Assembly: GCA_938002705.1 (NCBI GenBank)
Contig: CALLAG010000398.1
Location: forward strand, 1-5,435
Length of the DNA: 5,435 nt
Direction: 5' to 3'
From: an uncultured Saprospiraceae bacterium
Lineage (GTDB): Bacteria; Bacteroidota; Bacteroidia; Chitinophagales; Saprospiraceae
The position numbers and the translations under genes were made by a program. Positions 1-5,435 of this stretch are shown here, in pieces. The number at the start of each line of letters is the position of its first letter. Position 1 is the first letter of the stretch. The notes below the pieces were generated by a model. It was not told the DNA's origin and did not search any database. It worked only from the letters and a program-made list of their open reading frames with translations.

Positions 1-1012
1 TGATAGAACTTACTACTTCGAGATCATGCCTTCTAATCAGTTAGAGTTAGGTCTATGGTTAGAGTCAGAGAGAATGCTCCATGCCAAAGTAGAAGACATA
101 GGTATAGAGACTCAAAGAGAAGTCGTCAAAGAAGAAAGAAGACTAAGAATAGATAACCAACCATACGGGACTATTCTACAAGAGACTATGAAGAGATTAT
201 TCAAAGTACACCCCTACAAGTGGCCCGTTATCGGATCTATGGAACATCTTAATGCTGCTGTAGAAGCTGACTACAAGAATTTCTACGCAGACTTCTACGT
301 ACCTAATAATGCCGTGCTGAGCATCGCAGGAGACATCGACATAGATCAAACTAAAGAATGGATAGACAAGTATTACGCATCTATACCAAGAGGAAAAGGA
401 GAGATATACAGACCTAATGTAGTAGAGCCAGAAATGACAGGTGAGATCAGAGATACGATCTATGACAACATACAGTTACCCGCTATCATACAAGCATACA
501 GAATCCCAGCACAGGGTACACCAGAATTCTATGCCGTAGATATGTTGTCTACATTACTATCAAGAGGAGGATCATCAAGATTCCAAAAAGCAATCGTAGA
601 AGATCAGCAGAAGGCATTACAAGTCGGATCATTCCCACTTGCACTTGAGGATTATTCAGTCTCTCTTGCTTTCGCATTCTGTAATATGGGCATCGATCCT
701 TCTGATGTAGAAGCATCTATAGATGCTGAAGTCATGAAAGTACAGAAAGAATTAATCTCAGATGAGGAATTCCAGAAGTTGAGAAATCAGATAGAAAACG
801 ACTTCGTCAGTTCTAACAGTAGAGTAGCAGGTATCGCAGAAAGCTTAGCAGATTATCACATGTATTTCGGTGATGCTAACTTAATCAATACTGAGATAGA
901 TAGATACCTCGCGGTAACTAAAGAAGATATCAGAAATGCTGCTATCAAGTACATGCAGCCTGACAAGAGAGTTGTTCTATATTATCTTCCTAAAGTGAAC
1001 GAAACACCATAG
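1..1012 (+). CDS. M16B family zinc metallopeptidase, putative catalytic subunit (5' end missing)
   Basis: The reading frame is open to the left edge. The codons before the ATG at 26 read DRTYYFEI, which continues the family pattern (R-T-x-Y-F-E, then PSNQLELGLWLESERM), so ATG 26 is an internal methionine. About 100 N-terminal residues, including any signal peptide and the HxxEH zinc motif, lie outside the window. Numbering from that Met, the VVKEERR segment supplies the probable distal zinc ligand Glu37. HPYKWPVIGSMEHL (62-75) and NNAVLSIAGDI (94-104) are typical M16 landmarks. The C-terminal M16 domain spans roughly 150-320. There the family's Arg/Tyr pair is replaced by Val191 and Leu198. 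The expected role is endoproteolysis of peptides in the periplasm or cell envelope, as partner of the next gene 52 nt downstream. All 18 visible Arg codons are AGA. The family call is secure. That this subunit is catalytically active is inferred, because HxxEH is not visible. Confidence 0.93.
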   Translation, partial: DRTYYFEIMPSNQLELGLWLESERMLHAKVEDIGIETQREVVKEERRLRIDNQPYGTILQETMKRLFKVHPYKWPVIGSMEHLNAAVEADYKNFYADFYVPNNAVLSIAGDIDIDQTKEWIDKYYASIPRGKGEIYRPNVVEPEMTGEIRDTIYDNIQLPAIIQAYRIPAQGTPEFYAVDMLSTLLSRGGSSRFQKAIVEDQQKALQVGSFPLALEDYSVSLAFAFCNMGIDPSDVEASIDAEVMKVQKELISDEEFQKLRNQIENDFVSSNSRVAGIAESLADYHMYFGDANLINTEIDRYLAVTKEDIRNAAIKYMQPDKRVVLYYLPKVNETP

Positions 1013-1064
1013 AACAAACCCTAATATCTAATTCCAACATTAATAATTAATAGAAAGAATAAAA

Positions 1065-3212
1065 ATGAAATTCAAATATATAATAGCTCTTCTTGGATTA
1101 TTCCTCTTAGTACATTGCTCACCTAAGGTTACTCCTAAGATGGAGGACAAAGGTATGGAGGCTGTCAAAGAAGTTAAGGATGCTGCTAATGCATGGAGAT
1201 CTCAAGCCCCTGCTGCTGGCCCTGCACGTAAGATAGACATGGGTGAATTCAATGTCATCACCATGGATAACGGCTTGAAAGTTATCGTCGTAGAGAATCA
1301 CAAGTTACCGAGAGTATCATACTCGTTATCACTTATGAATAATCAGATAAGTGAGAAAGATAAAGCAGGTATGGTATCGTTCATGGGGCAGATGCTTGAA
1401 GCAGGAACAACTAATAGAGACAAAGCACAATTAGATAAAGATAAGGATTTTATCGGGGCTAATGTGAGTGCCTTCGGATCAGGAATGTTCGGTAGCTCAC
1501 TGACTAAGCATCAGGATAAGTTATTGGATATTATGTCCGATATGTTATTTAACCCTGCATTTCCAAAAGCAGAATTTGACAAAGTATTAAAGCAAAACTT
1601 ATCAGGTATAGAGTCAAGTAAAACTGACCCTAACAGCATGGCCGGTAATGTAGCGGCAGTAGTTAACTTCGGTACAGATCACCCTTACGGGGAAATAGAA
1701 ACTGCAGAGACATATAACAATATTACATTAGAAGACTGTAAGAAGTATTACAATACATACTTCAAGCCTAATAACGCTTACATGACTATAGTAGGTGATA
1801 TTACTGTAGATCAAGCGAAGAGTCAAGTACAAAAGTACTTCGGTAAGTGGAAGCAAGCAGACGTCATGAATGCAGTACACAAGAAGCCTACAAGACCTAA
1901 TGGAACGCAGGTGTCACTTGCTCATAAGGACGGCGCTGTACAATCCGTAATCAGAATTACTTACCCTATAGACTATAAAGTAGGAGACCCAGATGCAGCA
2001 GCTGTTACAGTTATGAACTCTGTACTTGGTGGTGGCGTATTCAGTGGAAGACTGATGCAGAACCTGAGAGAAGATAAAGCATATACATACGGAGCAAGAT
2101 CAAGCATCAGTAGAAACAAATTAATAGGAAGCTTCAACGCTTCAGCAAGTGTAAGAACTGAAGTAACAGATAGCTCTATCGTAGAATTCTTATATGAAAT
2201 GAACAGAATAGCGACAGAACCTGTAGATATGGATGACCTGCAATTATCTAAGAATTCTCTTGCAGGAGGATTTGCAAGATCATTAGAGTCACCGCAGACT
2301 TTAGCGAGATTTGCACGTAACATAGAAGAGTATAACCTTCCTAAAGATTACTATGAGACTTATTTAGAAAGATTAGAAGCTGTAACTGTTGCTGATGTAC
2401 AAAGAGTAGCAGCTAAGTTCATTACACCTGCTAATGCTAATATAGTTGTAGTAGGTAATAAAGATGAAATCGCAGAGAAATTGATCAGATTTGATTCTGA
2501 TGGTGAGTTGGATTATTATGATGCATTCGGTAAAAAAATGGAGCAGAACACTGCACCACTACCAGATGATATTACAGGTGCCGTTGTTATCAATGATTAC
2601 CTCAAGGCAATAGGTGGAGAAGCTAAGTTAAAGGCCGTAAAATCTATAGAGTACCACTACACAACGGAGATGATGGGACAATCTATCAACATCGATATGT
2701 ATCAGATGGCACCTAATAAGTTTGCTATGAAAGTAGGTAATGCACAGATGACATTCCAAGAGTCAAAGTTTGACGGTACCAAGGCAATGAGTGCAGCTAT
2801 GGGACAATCAGAAACAGTGACAGAGGGACCTGTATTCGATGCAGCTAAGGATCAAGCGGTTATGTTCTCGCAATTAAACTATGCTATGGGATACGACCTT
2901 GAAGTAAAAGAAATAGAAAATGTAGATGGTGAGCCTTGTTATAAGGTAGCAGTCACAAAAGGTGATAAGAAAATGACTGAGTATTATAGCGTTAAGACGA
3001 ATCTTCTTAGGAGATCAGTACAAACGCAAGAAGGAGCTCCAGGACAAGTCATGACTATTACTACTGATATGAGTGATTATAAGGAAGTAGGTGGCATCAT
3101 GCTACCTCATACAATAACAACAGCAGGAATGGGTCCTGCACCTATGTCTATGAAGGCAGCAAGTATCAAAGTCAATGAGACGATGGACAGCACTATGTTT
3201 GACATAAAGTAA
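1065..3212 (+). CDS. M16B peptidase-like lipoprotein, non-catalytic R/Y subunit with C-terminal LolA-like domain
   Basis: The start ATG is followed directly by a signal peptide (MKFKYIIALLGLFLLVHC), a probable lipoprotein signal with Cys18; His at -1 is unusual. No clear Shine-Dalgarno precedes it, only purine-rich AGAAAG at 1052-1057. Residues about 60-265 form the N-terminal M16 domain and 285-475 the C-terminal one. Where active homologues read AGLAHFLEHML, this protein reads AGMVSFMGQML (101-111): all three HxxEH positions are changed (Ser105, Gly108, Gln109), so it should not bind catalytic zinc. HPYGEIETAETYNNIT (206-221) is typical of the family. LREDKAYTYG (334-343) holds the substrate-binding pair Arg335/Tyr342. 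Residues about 502-715 (NDYLKAIGGEAKLKAVKSIE, later QMAPNKF and KFDGTKAM, then DYKEVGGIMLPH) resemble Bacteroidota LolA-like lipoprotein-sorting domains. At 715 residues it is well above the ~430 of a plain M16B subunit. Likely function: structural and substrate-binding partner of the upstream peptidase. The LolA-like call rests on pattern memory. Confidence 0.93.
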   Translation: MKFKYIIALLGLFLLVHCSPKVTPKMEDKGMEAVKEVKDAANAWRSQAPAAGPARKIDMGEFNVITMDNGLKVIVVENHKLPRVSYSLSLMNNQISEKDKAGMVSFMGQMLEAGTTNRDKAQLDKDKDFIGANVSAFGSGMFGSSLTKHQDKLLDIMSDMLFNPAFPKAEFDKVLKQNLSGIESSKTDPNSMAGNVAAVVNFGTDHPYGEIETAETYNNITLEDCKKYYNTYFKPNNAYMTIVGDITVDQAKSQVQKYFGKWKQADVMNAVHKKPTRPNGTQVSLAHKDGAVQSVIRITYPIDYKVGDPDAAAVTVMNSVLGGGVFSGRLMQNLREDKAYTYGARSSISRNKLIGSFNASASVRTEVTDSSIVEFLYEMNRIATEPVDMDDLQLSKNSLAGGFARSLESPQTLARFARNIEEYNLPKDYYETYLERLEAVTVADVQRVAAKFITPANANIVVVGNKDEIAEKLIRFDSDGELDYYDAFGKKMEQNTAPLPDDITGAVVINDYLKAIGGEAKLKAVKSIEYHYTTEMMGQSINIDMYQMAPNKFAMKVGNAQMTFQESKFDGTKAMSAAMGQSETVTEGPVFDAAKDQAVMFSQLNYAMGYDLEVKEIENVDGEPCYKVAVTKGDKKMTEYYSVKTNLLRRSVQTQEGAPGQVMTITTDMSDYKEVGGIMLPHTITTAGMGPAPMSMKAASIKVNETMDSTMFDIK

Positions 3213-3235
3213 TTAGACAACAGAAATATAAATGG

Positions 3236-3278
3236 AAAAAGGCTGTAATCTGATATGATTGCAGTCTTTTTCTTTTTT
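3236..3278 (+). terminator. Intrinsic (rho-independent) terminator after the M16 pair
   Basis: The left arm AAAAAGGCTGTAATC (3236-3250) and right arm GATTGCAGTCTTTTT (3257-3271) pair over all 15 positions, with two G-U wobbles, around the 6-nt loop TGATAT (3251-3256). A C and six T follow (3273-3278), so the U-rich run covers 12 of 13 bases. It begins 24 nt after the stop of the M16 lipoprotein gene and ends 49 nt before the menC start, so it separates the two units. The A run on the left arm could also give weak termination in the opposite direction, but no minus-strand gene is seen here. Confidence 0.9.
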
Positions 3279-3327
3279 AAGGACAATTACAAAACAGTAC
3301 CTTTATAATCTTGTTATACGACAAGTA

Positions 3328-4368
3328 ATGGAAGCAAGTTATATAAAACATACTCTACAGTTTCATAGTCCGAGTGGTACCTCTCGTGGTATTCTTAAGA
3401 CCAAGGACAGTTGGTTTCTTATTCTGAAAGATGACGATCATGTAGCTGTAGGAGAGTGTTCTATTATAGAGGGCCTTAACCCGGAGACTGCTGAGATTGT
3501 AGAAGAAAGACTGACACTACTCTGCACTTATATCAACCAAGATAAGCCCATAGCCCCTTCAATATTCGATAATGCTCCATCTGTCCGTTTTGCTTACGAA
3601 ATGGCCTTACAAGACCACAGAACAGGCTCTAAGAGAGAACTGTATTCCAATAATTTCTTGAACGGAGAAGGTATTCCTATAAATGGGCTCATATGGATGG
3701 GAGAAGCAACTTATATGCTCAAGCAAATAGGTGAGAAATTAACAGAGGGCTATGATTGTCTGAAATTAAAAATAGCTGCTATCGATTTCGAATCAGAGAT
3801 AAGTCTACTTAAGAAAATCAGAGAAGAATACAGATACGATAACTTAGAAATCCGACTTGACGCTAATGGCGGCTTCAGTAATAATGAAGTACAAGCTCGT
3901 CTCCAACGACTTTCCGAATACAATATACACTCCATAGAACAACCTATCCGACAAGGCCAATGGAATGATATGGCCAAACTCTTATATAACACCCCCATAC
4001 CTATAGCCTTGGATGAAGAATTGATAGGTATAGATAGTATAGAACAAAAGAAAGTCTTATTAGATACCATCAGTCCTGACTACATTATACTTAAGCCAAG
4101 CCTTGTCGGCGGACTAGAAAAGTCAAATGAATGGATAACATTAGCCAATGAACGTAATATCAAATGGTGGGTAACATCTGCGCTGGAAAGTAACATTGGG
4201 CTCAGCGCTATATCACAATGGACGGCATCATTAGACCTCACGATGAAATATCAGGGTCTCGGTACAGGCCAGTTATATTCTAATAATATTACATCGCCGT
4301 TATATATAAAAGAGGGGCAGCTTTTTCATGGCGAAAAAAACTGGGATCTAAATCTTATTGGATGCTAA
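3328..4368 (+). CDS. menC: o-Succinylbenzoate synthase (MenC), enolase superfamily
   Basis: A cytoplasmic enzyme that dehydrates SHCHC to o-succinylbenzoate in menaquinone biosynthesis. The 346-residue product has the enolase-superfamily layout: an N-terminal capping domain (about 1-110) and then a TIM-like barrel. The acid/base Lys-x-Lys is at 146-148 (LKLK). Metal ligands are Asp178 (RLDAN), Glu204 (SIEQP) and Asp229 (ALDEE). The opposite catalytic Lys is Lys256 (ILKPSLVGG). GLGTGQLYSNNI near the end (310-321) is typical of Bacteroidota MenC. I chose ATG 3328. The frame stays open back to a TTG at 3259, but that codon lies inside the terminator hairpin and would add 23 unrelated residues. 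No Shine-Dalgarno or convincing promoter is visible between terminator and start. It overlaps menE by 7 nt. Seven of its 12 Arg codons are CGN, unlike the AGA-dominated upstream genes. A related family, the Ala-Glu epimerases, is made unlikely by the menE linkage. Confidence 0.95.
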   Translation: MEASYIKHTLQFHSPSGTSRGILKTKDSWFLILKDDDHVAVGECSIIEGLNPETAEIVEERLTLLCTYINQDKPIAPSIFDNAPSVRFAYEMALQDHRTGSKRELYSNNFLNGEGIPINGLIWMGEATYMLKQIGEKLTEGYDCLKLKIAAIDFESEISLLKKIREEYRYDNLEIRLDANGGFSNNEVQARLQRLSEYNIHSIEQPIRQGQWNDMAKLLYNTPIPIALDEELIGIDSIEQKKVLLDTISPDYIILKPSLVGGLEKSNEWITLANERNIKWWVTSALESNIGLSAISQWTASLDLTMKYQGLGTGQLYSNNITSPLYIKEGQLFHGEKNWDLNLIGC

Positions 4369-5423
4369 TAGTAGGAGATATAAAATATACTCTGCACTCA
4401 TTCATAGAGCAATATGGTACTTCGCATGAAGATCACCTTATCGCAATATGTGCAGTAATAAAAAAGTGGCTCAATAATGATGACTATATTGAGATCACTA
4501 CTTCGGGTAGTACCTCCACACCTAAGAAAATACGATTAGCTAAACATGCAATGAAGTCAAGTGCAATTCAGACACAAAATTACTTCAAATACAAATCAGG
4601 TGATAAGGCTCTCCTATGCATTCCAGTCAGATATATAGGAGGCATGATGATGCTCATCAGATCTATAATCTCTGATCTTGATCTATACATTGTACCTCCA
4701 TCCTTAAGACCATTAGAGCTACAGTCTGAGAAACTTGATTTCGTACCTATGACTCCTGCACAACTATCTGTATCCTTAGAGAAAGATCAGCGATCAATAG
4801 ACAGAATAGATAAAATTCTGCTTGGCGGAGGCCCAGTATCTCTGACACTACAGAGAAAAATTATAAATTTAAAAACAAAGCTATACCATAGTTTCGGTAT
4901 GACTGAGACGATATCCCATATAGCCATCAGGCAGCTTAATCATACCGAAGACAATCTGACATTCTATGCTCTTGATGCAGTACAATTAGAAGTAGATGAT
5001 GAATCATGTCTGATCATCAAGGCGGATTACATAGATGAACCAGTCTTTACTAATGATGTTGTGAACCTGATCTCACCGAGGAAGTTTACATGGAAAGGCC
5101 GAAAGGACAATGTTATAAATTCGGGAGGTTTAAAATTGTACCCTGAGCTAATAGAGCAAAAATTAAGTAATATTATGGATCAAGATTTTTTCGTCATAGG
5201 AACTGAAGATGAAAGACTTGGCTCTAAGGTTTGCTTAGTTATAGAAACTGATAACATAATAAATGAATCAGAACTAAGAGAAAGAATCTCGGAGAAGTTA
5301 GAAAAATATGAAAGACCAAAACTGATACTAAGCACATCAGAATTCCAAAAAACTGAGACTGGAAAAATCAAAAGATTGGCCACACTCTATAAAGCCATTT
5401 GTGATAATAAAGTATTAACCTAA
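4362..5423 (+). CDS. menE: o-Succinylbenzoate-CoA ligase (MenE), short AMP-binding enzyme
   Basis: Activates o-succinylbenzoate, the MenC product, to its CoA thioester with ATP and CoA, through an acyl-adenylate, in the cytoplasm. Adenylate-forming (ANL) motifs appear in order: the phosphate-binding loop TTSGSTSTPKK (46-56), YHSFGMTET (175-183), TNDVVNL with Asp232, the hinge GRKDNVINSGGLKLYP (246-261), and the C-terminal KTETGKIKR with the probable adenylation lysine Lys335. At 353 residues it is about 100 shorter than the E. coli and B. subtilis enzymes. The missing part is the N-terminal region before the phosphate loop, and all core motifs remain, so this looks like the compact Bacteroidota form and not a truncation. 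The start ATG lies in the last codons of menC (ATGCTAA overlap), with no Shine-Dalgarno, which suggests translational coupling. The stop overlaps the next possible start (TAATG). Substrate identity rests on the menC linkage as much as on the motifs. Confidence 0.94.
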   Translation: MLIVGDIKYTLHSFIEQYGTSHEDHLIAICAVIKKWLNNDDYIEITTSGSTSTPKKIRLAKHAMKSSAIQTQNYFKYKSGDKALLCIPVRYIGGMMMLIRSIISDLDLYIVPPSLRPLELQSEKLDFVPMTPAQLSVSLEKDQRSIDRIDKILLGGGPVSLTLQRKIINLKTKLYHSFGMTETISHIAIRQLNHTEDNLTFYALDAVQLEVDDESCLIIKADYIDEPVFTNDVVNLISPRKFTWKGRKDNVINSGGLKLYPELIEQKLSNIMDQDFFVIGTEDERLGSKVCLVIETDNIINESELRERISEKLEKYERPKLILSTSEFQKTETGKIKRLATLYKAICDNKVLT

Positions 5424-5435
5424 TGAGCGATATTA
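5423..5435 (+). CDS. Possible start of a further gene in the men unit (cut by right edge)
   Basis: An ATG shares one base with the menE stop codon (TAATG). The four visible codons read Met-Ser-Asp-Ile before the window ends. The tight overlap matches the menC-menE junction and suggests a third gene in the same transcript. Nothing about its function can be read from four codons, and the ATG could also be fortuitous. Confidence 0.4.

Noticed and set aside
1013..1064. Gap between the two M16 genes examined for a promoter or terminator
   Set aside because: The 52 bases are AT-rich, with no stable hairpin and no recognisable promoter pair, so the two genes are best read as one transcript.
1973..2323. 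Open frame on the minus strand within the M16 lipoprotein gene (116 codons)
   Set aside because: It lies wholly opposite a well-supported gene, across its conserved R/Y region, and its translation resembles no family. The shorter minus-strand frames at 1119-1301, 3750-4070 and 5180-5383 are rejected for the same reason.
3306..3313. TAATCTTG, resembling the Bacteroidota -7 promoter element TAnnTTTG (5 of 6 fixed bases), upstream of menC
   Set aside because: No TTG-type -33 element is present about 19-21 bases upstream, and such a match is frequent by chance in AT-rich DNA. A promoter must exist near here unless there is readthrough, but this one is not supported.
3259..3327. Upstream TTG start that would lengthen MenC by 23 residues
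   Set aside because: The TTG lies in the right arm of the terminator hairpin, and the extra residues do not resemble MenC. The ATG at 3328 gives the expected N-terminus.
4371..4378. GTAGGAGA, a Shine-Dalgarno-like run just inside menE
   Set aside because: No ATG, GTG or TTG follows in the menE frame at a suitable distance, and the phosphate-loop spacing fits a start at 4362.

Overview
The window is a gene-dense, AT-rich piece of a bacterial chromosome with every recognisable gene on the + strand. The protein families, the short menE form, the near absence of Shine-Dalgarno sequences and the lipoprotein-type M16 peptidase with a C-terminal LolA-like domain all suggest a member of the Bacteroidota. 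The sequence alone does not support a call to family or genus.

Region 1 (1-3278) is a two-gene unit of M16B (insulinase/mitochondrial processing peptidase-like) proteins ending in a strong intrinsic terminator. The first gene is cut by the left edge, so its HxxEH zinc motif lies outside the window. The part seen here keeps the distal zinc-ligand glutamate but has lost the Arg/Tyr substrate-binding pair. The second gene encodes a probable lipoprotein that shows the reverse: its HxxEH positions read S-x-x-G-Q, but its R/Y pair is intact. The two therefore look like complementary halves of one heterodimeric cell-envelope peptidase. The second subunit also carries about 215 extra residues that resemble the LolA-like domain of Bacteroidota lipoprotein-sorting proteins.

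Region 2 (3279-5435) is a menaquinone (vitamin K2) biosynthesis unit. menC (o-succinylbenzoate synthase) overlaps menE (o-succinylbenzoate-CoA ligase) by 7 nt, and menE overlaps the first codons of a further gene that runs off the right edge. MenC makes o-succinylbenzoate and MenE activates it to the CoA thioester, so these are consecutive steps of the classical (non-futalosine) pathway. All key catalytic residues are visible in both.

No RNA gene, mobile element, CRISPR array or long repeat was seen. No intergenic stretch exceeds 120 bases. The menaquinone part is ordinary; the peptidase pair is the most interesting part of the window.
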